Source: Dallia pectoralis
Taxonomy: Eukaryota; Chordata; Actinopteri; Esociformes; Umbridae
Reading direction: 5' to 3'
Assembly (NCBI GenBank): GCA_029465975.1
Contig: CM055740.1
Coordinates: 1,368,635 to 1,432,634 of the forward strand
Length of the DNA: 64,000 bases
A program made the translations under genes and the position numbers. The notes beneath the pieces are model-generated. The model had not been told where the DNA came from, searched no databases, and saw only the letters and a program-made list of their open reading frames with translations. Position 1 is the stretch's first letter. Every line of letters starts with the position of its first letter. Positions 47,701-55,660 of this stretch are shown here, in pieces.

Positions 47701-50700
47701 TTATATTTATTCACTGTTGTGAAATCAGAAGCCCAAATATAACGTTTGTAAGCAAACATTCAAAACATAGCTGAGCTAAAGTCTGATAGTATACCGACTG
47801 AGAAGTTTATATGGGAGGCTTTTGGAAAAGTGTTGTAAAAAATATAACATTAATTTCTGGTCATTAACTTCTAATCTTCTGGTAATTTGTGCCTGCACTC
47901 GTACTCGTACCTGTGCCCGTACCCATATTTGGGCTTGTACTTGTGCCCATACTTGTGCCCGTACTTGTGCCCGTACTCGTATATGGGCTTGTACTTGTGC
48001 CCGTACCCGTATATGGGCTTGTACTTGTGCCCGTACCCGTATATGGGCTTGTACTTGTGCCCGTACCCGTATATGGGCTTGTACTTGTGCCCGTACCCGT
48101 ATATGGGCTTGTACTTGTGCCCGTACCCGTATATGGGCTTGTACTTGTGCCCGTACCCGTATATGGGCTTGTACTTGTGCCCGTACTCGTACTTGTGCCT
48201 GTACTCGTATATGGGCTTGTACTTGTGCCCGTACTCGTATATGGGCTCATACTTGTGCCTGTACTTGTATATGGGCTTGTACTTGTGCCCGTACCCGTAT
48301 ATGGGCTTGTACTTGTGCCCGTACTCGTATTTGGACTCGTACTTGTGCCCGTACTCGTATTTGGGCTTGTACTTGTGCCCGTACCTGTATATGGGCTTGT
48401 ACTTGTGCCCGTACTCGTATTTGGACTCGTACTTGTGCCCGTACTCGTATTTGGACTCGTACTTGTGCCCGTACTCGTATTTGGGCTTGTACTTGTGCCC
48501 GTACCTGTATATGGGCTTGTACTTGTGCCCGTACCCGTATATGGGCTTGTACTTGTGCCCGTACCCATATTTGGGCTTGTACTTGTGCCCGTACTCGTAC
48601 ATGGGCTTGTACCAGTGCCCGTACCCATATTTGGGCTTGTACTTGTGCCCATACTTGTGCCTGTACTTGTGCCCGTACTCGTACTTGTGCCCGTACCCAT
48701 ATTTGGGCTTGTACTTGTGCCCATACTTGTGCCCGTACTTGTGCCCGTACTCGTATATGGGCTTGTACTTGTGCCCGTACCCGTATATGGGCTTGTACTT
48801 GTGCCCGTACTCGTACTTGTGCCTGTACTCATATATGGGCTTGTACTTGTGCCCGTACCCATATTTGGGCTCGTATTTGTGCCTGTACTCGTACTTGGGC
48901 TCGTACTTGTGCCTGTACTCGTACTTGGGCTCGTACTTGTGCCCGTACTCGTACTTGGGCTCGTACTTGTGCCCGTACTCGTACTTGTGCCCGTACTCGT
49001 ACTTGTGCCCGTACTCGTACTTGTGCCCGTACTCGTACTTGTGCCCGTACTCGTACTTGTGCCCGTACTCGTACTTGTGCCCGTACTCGTACTTGTGCCC
49101 GTACTCGTACTTGTGCCCGTACTCGTACTTGGGCTCGTACTTGTGCCCGTACTCGGGCTCGTACTTGTGCCCGTACTCGTATATGGGCTCGTATTTGTGC
49201 CCGTACTCGTACTTGTGCCCGTACTCGTATTTGTGCCCGTACTCGTATATGGGCTCGTACTTGTGCCCGTACTCGTATATGGGCTCGTACTTGTGGCGGT
49301 ACTCGTATATGGGCTCGTACTTGTGCCCGTACTCGTATATGGGCTCGTACTTGTGCCCGTACTCGTATATGGGCTCGTACTTGTGCCCGTACTCGTATAT
49401 GGGCTCGTACTTGTGCCCGTACTCGTATATGGGCTCGTACTTGTGCCCGTACTCATATATGGGCTCGTACTGGGCTCGGCTGCAAGGAGTTAAAAGCTTC
49501 CTGTCATTTGAGAAGTGCCTCATTCTGTTGCAGACTGGTACTATATAGATGATCTCATCTCATTTATCCCTTTGGCTCTACAGAATATACAAAAAATACC
49601 TGGGGAATATTCCGCCTGTCAGGGGAAGAAAATGTCTTCCGTGCACATCACTGGAATTCTGCGTCAGACCATACATGGAGTCCCAGAAGCCAATCATGAG
49701 CTGTTGCTAATTGTCTCTGCACCTGGAGGTTTGCTTGGTTACATAAAGCTCTGGCAGTATAGGTGCCTGTCATCTTAATTACAGTGGCCTAACTGGACAA
49801 GTGCACTGGAACCGGTGAGTACTGCAATCTGAGTACTGCAATCTGAGTACTGCAATCTGAGTACTGCAATCAACACATGGTTTAGTTAAAAGGGCTGTTC
49901 ACTAACCTCAGTATTAATGACATGTGGTTCATTCTACTGGCACAAAATACATTTGCAAAACAGCACAATGCAATTCTGAAATAAGCACTTCCAGTATAAC
50001 ATTAGCAACGTTTATGTTAGCCGAATTAGCCGTGCTTTTATCTACCAGACATACTAGCTCAGAACGTTATCACAGCATAAACCCACTCAGTTGCCTTCAA
50101 GTGTTTCAAGGAGTTGGGCACGAGCCGAGTGCTTCAGACACCCGTTTACCAGTGGCAGAAACCAAGCAGCCTCCATTACATCTCCAGTCATTATGATTAT
50201 CTTCATGGGGTTGGGGTCAATTCTGTTTGTTGTTGAGGGGCTGTTGGGCGACCGGAGGCCATGACCTGGATGTGGATGTGGTTGTAGACGTGGATGTGGT
50301 TGTAGACGTGGATGTGGTTGTAGGCGTGGATGTGGTTGTGGATGTGGTTGTGGATGTGGTTGTAGACGTGGATGTGGTTGTAGACGTGGATGTGGTTGTA
50401 GATGTGGTTGTAGACGTGGATGTGGTTGTAGACGTGGATGTGGTTGTGGATGTGGTTGTAGACGTGGATGTGGTTGTGGATGTGGTTGTAGACGTGGATG
50501 TGGTTGTAGACGTGGATGTGGTTGTGGATGTGGTTGTAGACGTGGATGTGGTTGTAGACGTGGATGTGGTTGTAGACGTGGATGTGGTTGTAGACGTGGA
50601 TGTGGTTGTGGATGTGGTTGTAGACGTGGATGTGGTTGTAGACGTGGATGTGGTTGTAGACGTGGATGTGGTTGTGGATGTGGTTGTAGACGTGGATGTG

Positions 50701-53700
50701 GTTGTAGACGTGGATGTGGTTGTGGATGTGGTTGTAGACGTGGATGTGGTTGTAGACGTGGATGTGGTTGTGGATGTGGCGCAGCAGCAATCAGCATTCA
50801 GTGGGTCATTCATTTTGCAAAAGCCCTTTAGACAGCAGCAACAGCTTGAGCAGCAGTTAGTAGGAGAATGTTTTTCATTTCTTCATCTGAAATCCCCCAA
50901 GTCCACAGCAGTGGAATTTGGCACAGAGAAGCGGAGAGGGCAGGGAGGGGGAGGGTAAGAGAGGAGGGAAAAGGGGGGAGGAGAACAAGAAAGAGAGACG
51001 GACGAGAGAGAGAAGACAGAGAGAAGGACTGGAGAGAAGGATGAGAGAGAAAAAGAAAAGGACAATAGAGAGAAGAAAGAGAGAAGAATGAGAAAGTGAA
51101 GACAGAGGGATGAGAAGAATGAGACAGAGGGATGAGAAGAATGAAACAGAGGGATGAGAAAGAGAAGACATAAAGGCTTTGGATGAAGGGACGGAAAGTT
51201 TAGTGTGTGGGCCTATATTTATATCAGGTTGCCAAGCAACCACTGAGCAACAAGGCACACAGGGATGCCCGGCTGGCAGGGAGGAGACCACACGGAGAGA
51301 CAAACGGGCTACAGCAGAACCAGACCCAACAACCAAACGGGCTACAGCAGAACCAGACCCAACAACCAACTGGGCCACAGCCGAAACAAAAGCAACAACC
51401 AACTAGGCCACCTCAGAACCAGACCAACAGACAAATAGGGCCAAATCAGCAAGAAATTCCCTAACAACCCACCGGGCCACTGCAGAACCAGACCAAACAA
51501 CCCACCGGGCCACTGCAGAACCAGACCAAACAACCCACCGGGCCACTGCAGAACCAGACCAAACAACCCACCGGGCCACTGCAGAACCAGACCAAACAAC
51601 CCACCGGGCCACTGCAGAACCAGACCAAACAACCCACCGGGCCACTGCAGAACCAGACCAAACAACCCAGCGGGCCACTGCAGAACCAGACCAAACAACC
51701 CACCGGGCCACTGCAGAACCAGACCAAACAACCCACCGGGCCACTGCAGAACCAGACCAAACAACCCATCGGGCCACTGCAGAACCAGACCAAACAACCC
51801 ATCGGGCCACTGCAGAACCAGACCAAACAACCCACCGGGCCATTGCAGAACCATAGTAGGGTGTAATCACGCAGAGCACTTTAGGACACGTGTAAACACA
51901 TGGGTGTTCAGTCCACACACACCAAGCAGAGCACTTTAGGACACGTGTAAACACATGGGTGTTCAGTCCACACACACCAAGAAGAGCACTTTAGGACACG
52001 TGTAAACACATGGGTGTTCAGTCCACACACACACGTTTTCATCATCAGATGAACACACCTAATGAAGGTGAACTACAAATGGACTAGCACTTCGGATCAG
52101 AAACGCCAGATGCTGAAGTAAATGTATCGTAGGGATTCAGCCTGTAATGTTTGTGTCTTGAAGAAGGAACAACTAGATGATGTTTTACAGGCCATGTTTT
52201 GGTATATTCATTAGCCCAGAACAGATAACTATAACTATGGTTCAAGATGGTACCCAAGCTAAGACACTAATCCAAGTTCATAAAATTGGAGGATCTATGT
52301 CAGTTTACTGTGTTATGGTTCAAGCCCTTACAGGACGTGGGTTTTGGGCTCTGACACGAGAGCAATTAGCACCATGTTCACACAGACCACTTCTCAGCAG
52401 AGACTGTAATACAGAGACGAGTTGTGCACATGCAAAAGAAAGAAGCTATTCTTCTCACTCTCATGGACATTTACAAGAGATTACTTCTCCTGTGTTCTGA
52501 TTGGTTTAGAGCTAACGTCTAGCAACTAGTGATTCAAAATGACAAAACACTAAGGGTTAACACATATTCTCCAACTGGTTACACATAGCTATGTTAGCAG
52601 ATGGCTATGTTAGCAGTTAGCAGATAGCCATGTCAGCAGATAGCCATGTCAGCAGATAGCCATGTCAGCAGATAGCCATGTCAGCAGATAGCCATGTCAG
52701 CAGATAGCCATGTCAGCAGATAGCCATGTCAGCAGATAGCCATGTCAGCAGATAGCCATGTCAGCAGATAGCCATGTCAGCAGATAGCCATGTCAGCAGA
52801 TAGCCATGTCAGCAGATAGCCATGTCAGCAGATAGCCATGTCAGCAGATAGCCATGTCAGCAGATAGCCATGTCAGCAGATAGCCATGTCAGCAGATAGC
52901 CATGTCAGCAGATAGCCATGTCAGCAGATAGCCATGTCAGCAGATAGCCATGTCAGCAGATAGCCATGTCAGCAGATAGCCATGTCAGCAGATAGCCATG
53001 TCAGCAGATAGCCATGTCAGCAGATAGCCATGTCAGCAGATAGCCATGTTAGCAGATAGCCATGTTAGCAGATAGTCATGTTAGCAGATAGCCATGTTAG
53101 CAGATAGCCATGTTAGCAGATAGCCATGTTAGCAGATAGCCATGTTAGCAGATAGTCATGTTAGCAGATAGCCATGTCAGCAGATAGCCATGTCAGCAGA
53201 TAGCCATGTTAGCAGATAGCCATGTTAGCAGATAGCCATGTCAGCAGATAGCCATGTCAGCAGATAGCCATGTCAGCAGATAGCCATGTTAGCAGATAGC
53301 CATGTTAGCAGATAGCCATGTCAGCAGATAGCCATGTCAGCAGATAGCCATGTTAGCAGATAGCCATGTTAGCAGATAGCCATGTTAGCAGATAGCCATG
53401 TCAGCAGATAGCCATGTCAGCAGATAGCCATGTCAGCAGATAGCCATGTTAGCAGATAGCCATATCAGCAGATAGCCATGTTAGCAGATAGCCATGTTAG
53501 CAGATAGCTATGCATAAACAATGTATGACTATATGTAGGTGTCCTTACAGCAGAGGAAAGACTCCATCTGTGGACCAGTTTAATCCTAGAGTGACAGTGA
53601 TGCTGACCAGGCTACGGCTGCTTTCTCTCTTTCCTTCCCTCTTTTTCTCTCTCGCCTTCTCACACTCTCTCCCAGAGAAAGCAGTATACACAAAAATATA

Positions 53701-55617
53701 CATGGTCAGGTAGCATAACATAGGAAACATGGAGTGGGTGTGTGTGTTCTTGGCCTACATTGTCAATTTCCTATTTCATTTTAATCTAAAAAACATGAAT
53801 TATTCTCTAACCAAAAAATAAAAAATGTTCTTCACACTACCCTCACTACATTTCACAAAAGACAATGCGCAATTCTAATTGGTGAATGGCTGATTATGAA
53901 TACATTATAGCAGAATATACATAATTTAATATATATATAATATATATTATTTTAAGAACATATCAATACAAGTTCATACAATAAATAACAAATTACCTTA
54001 ATAATATACATTAAAATATTAATTCGTGTGCATTGATGGCCATGAGAGGTGATATATACTGTAACTTGACAACAGTGAACTGGCTTACCCAGTTCCAATC
54101 TACAGACCCAATCTACAGCCTACAGAGACCCAGCCTACAGAGACCCAGCCTACAGAGACCCAGCCTACAGAGACCCAGCCTACAGAGACCCAGCCTACAG
54201 AGACCCAGCCTACAGAGACCCACAGCCTACAGAGACCCAGCCTACAGAGACCCAGCCTACAGAGACCCAGCCTACAGAGACCCACAGCCTACAGAGACCC
54301 AGCCTACAGAGACCCAGCCTACAGAGACCCAGCCTACAGAGACCCAGCCTACAGAGACCCAGCCTACAGAGACCCAGCCTACAGAGACCCAGCCTACAGA
54401 GACCCAGCCTACAGAGACCCAGCCTACAGAGACCCAGCCTACAGAGACCCAGCCTACAGAGACCCACAGCCTACAGAGACCCACAGCCTACAGAGACCCA
54501 GCCTACAGAGACCCAGCCTACAGAGACCCAGCCTACAGAGACCCAGCCTACAGAGACCCAGCCTACAGAGACCCAGCCTACAGAGACCCAGCCTACAGAG
54601 ACCCACAGCCTACAGAGACCCACAGCCTACAGAGACCCAGCCTACAGAGACCCAGCCTACAGAGACCCAGCCTACAGAGACCCAGCCTACAGAGACCCAG
54701 CCTACAGAGACCCAGCCTACAGAGACCCAGCCTACAGAGACCCAGCCTACAGAGACCCAGCCTACAGAGACCCAGCCTACAGAGACCCAGCCTACAGAGA
54801 CCCAGTCTGAAACGCTGTCATCTAAACTTTACACTTATCGAATAGTATATCATGGATACACATTTTTTGGCCCATAAAGATTAAAAACACTGGATTATAT
54901 TGTGATAATTTGCGTCCGGTAACAGTGTTTCCATCTAGTTTCTGTTCGGTAACCACCGTTGAAAATACCCGAGAGAGAAAAACAAACCAACTTCAACTTC
55001 AAGTCAACAGTTGGTCCCTTCAACTAGTAAACGCGGAAATATCATGACACCGTTTCTACAATACGACTAGTATGATTTAATAGTATGATTTCATGTATTC
55101 AGTTCATCATATGCATTAGGTCGTTATATAAAAGTGTTTTAATTAAATAGTAGTGGATGACCGAGGTTCAAGTTCACCAATCAGTTAGTTAGCCTTTACA
55201 GTGGATATTTGGACATTATTAATTCATGTTGCCCGCGTCATATACCACTAGTTAATACCACTAATTAATACCACAAATTGCCGAATAATCTTTAATATGT
55301 AACTTTGTAACTTTCTACCCGCGTATCCAGCAGTTTAATACCTGATGCAGCGCGGTCAGCCCGTCTACATTAGCATGGTTGATGTTAGCTCCCTGCCGCA
55401 GGAGCACCGACACCTCCTCTCGGTCCCCGGCCGAACAGGCTGCCATAAACACCGCTCCCTGGGCGAACCGAACCCGAGCCCGGCGCGACCCTGTCCCTGT
55501 CGACACATCCCGAACACTCGGTCCTGTCTGGTCGGTCTCTGAGCCCAACCAACGCTGTAACTGGTCCTGCCGTCGCTGCTTCGCAGCTTCGGACCGGGAA
55601 CGGTCAGTCGCCGCCAT
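31419..55617 (-). CDS. ppp1r12c: PPP1R12-family myosin phosphatase targeting subunit, complete gene, 23 coding exons, 952 aa (best match PPP1R12C)
   Basis: Regulatory subunit that holds protein phosphatase 1 (PP1c-delta) on myosin and the actin cytoskeleton. Twenty-three exons, each listed below, join with consistent phases into 2859 bp. The N-terminus has a MyPhoNE-like motif (residues 16-23, RQDQLQRW) and the PP1-docking RVRF (48-51). Ankyrin repeats follow to about residue 300. An acidic Ser/Glu stretch lies near 385-400. The Rho-kinase inhibitory site is RRSTQGVTLTDL with Thr691, matching Thr696 of MYPT1. The C-terminus is a leucine-zipper coiled coil ending GALIRVISKLSK. The exon 7-8 junction reads RRTSISRMSSREKI, which I know from PPP1R12C rather than PPP1R12A or B, but 952 residues is longer than human PPP1R12C (about 780). 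The family is certain; the paralogue is likely. Confidence 0.92.
31709..31761. repeat. 10-bp repeat (TGCAGTGTAA)n in ppp1r12c intron 22
   Basis: Five units in a 448-bp intron. Confidence 0.9.
31954..32004 (-). CDS. ppp1r12c: ppp1r12c exon 22 (aa 908-924; coiled coil)
   Basis: A 51-bp exon, acceptor CTCACCAG|GAGCGG, donor TTCAAG|GTGAAT. Encodes ERRMLERRLAELEEEFK, matching ERRALERRISEMEEELK. Confidence 0.95.
32176..32914. repeat. Minisatellite with a hairpin unit, ppp1r12c intron 21
   Basis: Variable copies of CAGATACTGACAG alternate with TACTGTATTTACAGTA and CGCCACATACAG. TACTGTA-TT-TACAGTA is a perfect palindrome present in each large unit. Confidence 0.96.
32949..32999 (-). CDS. ppp1r12c: ppp1r12c exon 21 (aa 891-907; coiled coil)
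   Basis: A 51-bp exon, acceptor CCCAACAG|AGACAG, donor AAGAAG|GTATGT. Encodes RQERFSDCSAMLELEKK, matching RQERFADRSLLEMEKR of MYPT1. Too short to stand out as an open frame. Confidence 0.95.
33006..33454. other. ppp1r12c intron 20, unique sequence
   Basis: One of the few introns here without an array. No exon-like or repeat signal seen. Confidence 0.6.
33455..33559 (-). CDS. ppp1r12c: ppp1r12c exon 20 (aa 856-890; coiled coil)
   Basis: Acceptor CTGCCAG|TTGTAT, donor ACACAG|GTCAGA. Encodes LYEELSRENGQLQSQLLDT and LDLDKATQ, the first coiled-coil segment. Confidence 0.94.
33657..33741. repeat. 17-bp repeat (AGTAGAGGACAGGGTTC)n
   Basis: About five units just after the exon 19 donor in ppp1r12c intron 19. 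Confidence 0.93.
33763..33835 (-). CDS. ppp1r12c: ppp1r12c exon 19 (aa 831-855)
   Basis: Acceptor CATTCCAG|GTCGGA, donor AGAAAG|GTACTG. Encodes SDVSCNDCLDREGGGG and ETKDYRK. DYRK|LYE joins exon 20 as DFKKLYE does in MYPT1. Confidence 0.88.
33951..34033 (-). CDS. ppp1r12c: ppp1r12c exon 18 (aa 804-831; acidic)
   Basis: Acceptor TCCTCTAG|AGTGAC, donor GCTCCAG|GTGTGC. Encodes SDDNDPSGEEEVGGNG and QDSRTDRNSGS. Confidence 0.85.
34308..34508 (-). CDS. ppp1r12c: ppp1r12c exon 17 (aa 737-803)
   Basis: Acceptor GGGTTCAG|GAGGTC, donor TGGAGAG|GTGAGG. Encodes EVSWRSRIASLQKSDLLGL and ends in an Arg-rich RERRRARARRRVQRTGE. This may correspond to the second inhibitory site of MYPT1 (RRSTGVSFW, Thr853), but RRST reads VQRT here. 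Confidence 0.9.
34557..35742. repeat. 22-bp minisatellite starting at the ppp1r12c exon 16 donor
   Basis: More than 50 units of CCAACCCAACCCTCACCAGA plus CA, with 16-bp deletion variants and CTACAG variants. On the minus strand every full unit reads TGTCTG|GTGAGGGTTGGG, copying the donor GAAGGG|GTGAGGGTTGGG of exon 16. Confidence 0.97.
35743..35874 (-). CDS. ppp1r12c: ppp1r12c exon 16 (aa 693-736)
   Basis: Acceptor CCAATCAG|GGTGTG, donor GAAGGG|GTGAGG. Encodes GVTLTDLQEAEKTMKT, then a Lys/Glu-rich helix. The 22-bp array at 34557-35742 begins at the donor. Confidence 0.95.
36065..36155 (-). CDS. ppp1r12c: ppp1r12c exon 15 (aa 662-692; inhibitory phosphorylation site)
   Basis: Acceptor GCTCCAG|GTCCTA, donor ACTCAG|GTCAGA. 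Encodes SYLTPVRDEEAEAQRKARSR and HARQSRRSTQ. Thr691 in RRST corresponds to MYPT1 Thr696, the site where Rho kinase and related kinases inhibit the phosphatase. Confidence 0.97.
36168..37028. repeat. CACACCATCAGGTCA repeat, ppp1r12c intron 14
   Basis: Mosaic of CACCATCAGGTCA, CACACCATCAGGTCAT and CATTAGGTCA, 9-15 bp modules in irregular order. It ends about 12 bases from the exon 15 acceptor. Confidence 0.95.
37050..37317. repeat. 36-bp minisatellite starting at the ppp1r12c exon 14 donor
   Basis: Seven to eight units of GACTCACTGGAACACAGCTG, TCAGCACAGG and TGTAAT. On the minus strand each carries TTCCA|GTGAGTCATTAC, matching the real donor CGCAA|GTGAGTCATTAC. Confidence 0.96.
37318..37437 (-). 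CDS. ppp1r12c: ppp1r12c exon 14 (aa 622-662)
   Basis: Acceptor TTTGTAG|GCTGGC, donor GGCGCAA|GTGAGT. Encodes LAQEQAEKKELSSVTTT through SSSSELETKQRRK, leading into RRKSYLTPVRDEE. A 36-bp array repeats the donor just downstream. Confidence 0.88.
37553..38276. repeat. 22-bp minisatellite, ppp1r12c intron 13, nearly invariant
   Basis: About 33 units of GGCTGCTACAGGACTACAGA plus CC with only one or two substitutions, the most homogeneous array in the window. Confidence 0.97.
38471..38572 (-). CDS. ppp1r12c: ppp1r12c exon 13 (aa 588-622)
   Basis: Acceptor ATTTCTAG|CTCATC, donor CAGAG|GTGGGT. Encodes SSFGRKLDDPTVTSTTG and a Ser-rich tail ending LVAQ. It matches the CSFGRRQDD region of MYPT1. Confidence 0.87.
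38794..38877 (-). CDS. ppp1r12c: ppp1r12c exon 12 (aa 560-588), tandem acceptor
   Basis: Encodes RLSRSSSYTRRPYTGSD (SSSYTRR is conserved). The acceptor reads CACACAGCAG|G, so splicing at 38877 or 38874 gives proteins differing by one residue in the same frame. Donor TCCGCAG|GTATGT. Confidence 0.88.
38935..39767. repeat. GAGAGAGGGGGTGT purine-rich array, ppp1r12c intron 11
   Basis: Modules of GAGAGAGAGGGGGTGT, TTAGAGAGAGA and GTGTGAGAGAGG, nearly all purine plus T. Followed by a (CA)n tract. Confidence 0.95.
39797..39893. repeat. (CA)n with CG interruptions
   Basis: Alternating purine-pyrimidine run including GCGCGCGCACGCACG at its left end, in ppp1r12c intron 11. Confidence 0.95.
39982..40076 (-). 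CDS. ppp1r12c: ppp1r12c exon 11 (aa 529-560)
   Basis: Acceptor CTTCCAG|GAACC, donor CGAGCAG|GTGGGC. Encodes EPRTARVNPTPTRRLFSVPD, matching the family's APTIPRRLASTSD region. Splice sites and phase fit. Confidence 0.86.
40137..40830. repeat. Compound (TG)n array, ppp1r12c intron 10
   Basis: Left half GAGTGCGTGTGTGT modules, right half a regular 10-bp TGTGTGTGTC repeat. About 690 bp of alternating sequence ending about 40 bases from the exon 10 donor. Confidence 0.97.
40869..41177 (-). CDS. ppp1r12c: ppp1r12c exon 10 (aa 426-528)
   Basis: Acceptor TATAGCAG|GACTTG, donor ACCAAG|GTAGAG. Contains an imperfect Ala-Pro-Thr-Ser repeat (SAPTSAPTSAPTS), then SWRTSLRKAGSSVTLGSSG and SRSASSPRLSSDI. The last two match the family's WRLGLRKTGS and SRSASSPRLSS segments. 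Confidence 0.93.
41625..41701 (-). CDS. ppp1r12c: ppp1r12c exon 9 (aa 400-425)
   Basis: Acceptor TTGTTACAG|AGAAAG, donor GCCACG|GTAACC. Encodes KAKNRELINNLNNKRNSSA and PHAIAT. Phases fit both neighbours. The sequence itself is little conserved, so support rests on splice sites and frame. Confidence 0.82.
41731..41774. repeat. (AC)n microsatellite, ppp1r12c intron 8
   Basis: About 22 AC dinucleotides between exons 9 and 8. Confidence 0.97.
41867..42075 (-). CDS. ppp1r12c: ppp1r12c exon 8 (aa 330-400; acidic stretch)
   Basis: Acceptor CCTCGCAG|GACCTC, donor GAATCAG|GTGATG. Encodes TSISRMSSREKICLHE, the segment that points to PPP1R12C, and ends in the acidic run SSSSSSEEEEDESESDAES shared by the whole family. 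Confidence 0.92.
42510..43470. repeat. 38-bp minisatellite starting at the ppp1r12c exon 7 donor
   Basis: About 25 units beginning CGGTACTGACCAGAACACAG. On the minus strand each contains TTCTG|GTCAGTACCG, matching the donor CGCAG|GTCAGTACCG of exon 7. Variant blocks recur at offsets of 304 bp (8 units) and 228 bp (6 units), so multi-unit duplications took place. Confidence 0.97.
43471..43556 (-). CDS. ppp1r12c: ppp1r12c exon 7 (aa 302-330)
   Basis: Acceptor CCTGTAG|CTACGC, donor CCTCGCAG|GTCAGT. Encodes LRTEKAKLSHPPVIETPPP and INMAPVRPR. The 38-bp array at 42510-43470 starts at this donor and repeats it. Confidence 0.9.
43790..43970. repeat. 25-bp repeat (GGTTAATGAGGAAAGAATTC)n, ppp1r12c intron 6
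   Basis: Seven units, each with an EcoRI-like GAATTC followed by AGAGA. Confidence 0.95.
44193..44267 (-). CDS. ppp1r12c: ppp1r12c exon 6 (aa 277-301; last ankyrin helix)
   Basis: Acceptor GTTTTAG|GGCCAG, donor AACGCT|GTGAGT. Encodes GQTPLEVADDALVETLEEL plus TKKQNA, equivalent to GQTAFDVADEDI...EELQKKQN in MYPT1. Confidence 0.94.
44447..44930. repeat. 30-bp minisatellite, ppp1r12c intron 5
   Basis: About 16 units of CCGAATACAATACCAGCTAC plus ATTATCAACA. A two-unit variant block (CATAATACAGAACCAAGTAC) occurs twice near the right end. Confidence 0.96.
45105..45470. repeat. 30-bp minisatellite with telomere-like core, ppp1r12c intron 5
   Basis: About 12 units of GGGGTTAGGTTTAGGGTCAG plus ACCTACCCTT. 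Each has one TTAGGT and one TTTAGGG, similar to but not the vertebrate TTAGGG repeat. Confidence 0.95.
45533..45677 (-). CDS. ppp1r12c: ppp1r12c exon 5 (aa 228-276; ankyrin)
   Basis: Acceptor ATTCCAG|GGTGCT, donor AACGTG|GTGAGG, phase 0. Encodes DVDGWTPLHAAAHWGQEEV and LADSMCDMAALSNV. WTPLHAAAHWG is nearly invariant in the family. Confidence 0.96.
45728..45902. repeat. 16-bp repeat (GAGCGGGCTAATCTGT)n, ppp1r12c intron 4
   Basis: About 11 units; the left half has CGGGC and the right half CGGCC, a clean switch of variant along the array. Confidence 0.95.
46007..46163 (-). CDS. ppp1r12c: ppp1r12c exon 4 (aa 176-228; ankyrin)
   Basis: Acceptor TTCCTCAG|GCGTAG, donor CATGAA|GTGAGT. Encodes VDVDMARREEERVML, then KATALHVAAAKGYIEVMK, the conserved ankyrin repeat after the linker helix. 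Confidence 0.96.
46190..46950. repeat. 31-34-bp minisatellite, ppp1r12c intron 3
   Basis: Units built of GATGACATACGTGCGTAATA and ACACACTACACAGA or ACACACTATCAGA in a two- to three-unit higher-order pattern. On the minus strand it begins within about 12 bases of the exon 3 donor, and units carry CACGTATG, a weak donor-like sequence. Confidence 0.94.
46961..47079 (-). CDS. ppp1r12c: ppp1r12c exon 3 (aa 136-176; ankyrin)
   Basis: Acceptor TGGCAG|GTACCTT, donor AAGCAGG|GTACGT. Encodes YLIEHGACVGAVNSEGELPL and EDAMERLLKAEIKKQG. Confidence 0.96.
47319..47449 (-). CDS. ppp1r12c: ppp1r12c exon 2 (aa 93-136; ankyrin)
   Basis: Acceptor TCTCTAG|GCGTGT, donor CACCAA|GTGGGT. Encodes ACIDENAEMVQFLVESG and DNEGWTPLHAAASCGFIQIT, a near-canonical PPP1R12 ankyrin repeat. 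It is separated from exon 1 by a 7.9-kb intron made mostly of repeats. Confidence 0.96.
47893..49478. repeat. 12/18/30-bp minisatellite (TACTTGTGCCCGTACTCGTA)n, ppp1r12c intron 1
   Basis: Modules GTACTTGTGCCC, GTACTCGTA and TATGGGCTC, all multiples of three in length, so four overlapping frames stay open for more than 500 codons. The left part is dominated by CTTGTAC and the right by CTCGTAC. Confidence 0.97.
49815..49871. repeat. 14-bp repeat (GAGTACTGCAATCT)n
   Basis: Four units in ppp1r12c intron 1. Confidence 0.93.
49872..50262. other. ppp1r12c intron 1, unique stretch
   Basis: No gene or element recognised between two arrays. The other unique stretches of this intron (47450-47892, 52034-52607, 53513-54104, 54807-55341) are likewise without recognisable features. 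Confidence 0.5.
50263..50780. repeat. 18/12-bp minisatellite (GATGTGGTTGTAGACGTG)n, ppp1r12c intron 1
   Basis: Two modules, 18 bp with TAGACGTG and 12 bp GATGTGGTTGTG, mixed. Lengths are multiples of three, producing artefact frames on both strands. Confidence 0.97.
50930..51170. repeat. GA-rich tract, ppp1r12c intron 1
   Basis: Purine-rich imperfect repeats, GAGAGAAGGA and AGACAGAGGGATGAGAAGA (three copies at 51090-51165). Confidence 0.85.
51295..51853. repeat. 33-bp minisatellite (CCACCGGGCCACTGCAGAAC)n, ppp1r12c intron 1
   Basis: About 12 near-identical 33-bp units after three or four diverged ones at 51295-51470. The unit ends CAGACCAAACAAC. Confidence 0.96.
51868..52033. repeat. About 55-bp repeat, three copies
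   Basis: Copies begin AGAGCACTTTAGGACACGTG and end TCCACACACACCAA, in ppp1r12c intron 1. Confidence 0.92.
52608..53512. repeat. 16-bp minisatellite (AGCAGATAGCCATGTC)n, ppp1r12c intron 1
   Basis: More than 55 units. The left two-thirds use TGTCAGC and the right third mixes TGTCAGC with TGTTAGC in blocks. Confidence 0.97.
54105..54806. repeat. 15/18-bp minisatellite (AGCCTACAGAGACCC)n, ppp1r12c intron 1
   Basis: About 45 units; an 18-bp variant with an added ACA recurs. Both lengths are multiples of three, hence a 270-codon artefact frame. Confidence 0.97.
55342..55617 (-). CDS. ppp1r12c: ppp1r12c exon 1 (aa 1-92; PP1-docking motif)
   Basis: ATG at 55617-55615, donor CTGCATCAG|GTATTAAAC, phase 0. 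Contains RRARVRFAQGAVFMAACS (RVxF docking motif and start of ankyrin repeat 1) and ends VDGLTALHQ, the same exon end as MYPT1. The MyPhoNE motif has Gln where MYPT1 has Lys (RNEQLKRW). The exon is rich in CpG. Confidence 0.95.
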
Positions 55618-55660
55618 CTTCCTCGGTCTGTCCCGGGTAGATTCAGTTCATGTCGCGGGG
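55345..55660 (-). promoter_or_regulatory. CpG-rich block over ppp1r12c exon 1 (likely promoter edge)
   Basis: CpG dinucleotides are frequent here and rare in the flanks (for example CTTCGGACCGGGAACGGTCA). This is the usual look of a vertebrate housekeeping promoter and first exon. No core promoter motif was identified. Confidence 0.4.

Noticed and set aside
47822..49552. Four frames of more than 500 codons (Tyr/Leu/Cys or Thr/Ser/Gly repeats)
   Set aside because: Modules are multiples of three bases without stops. They lie wholly in ppp1r12c intron 1.
50227..50958. 243-codon Val/Asp repeat frame
   Set aside because: Product of the 18/12-bp array in ppp1r12c intron 1; the opposite strand is equally open.
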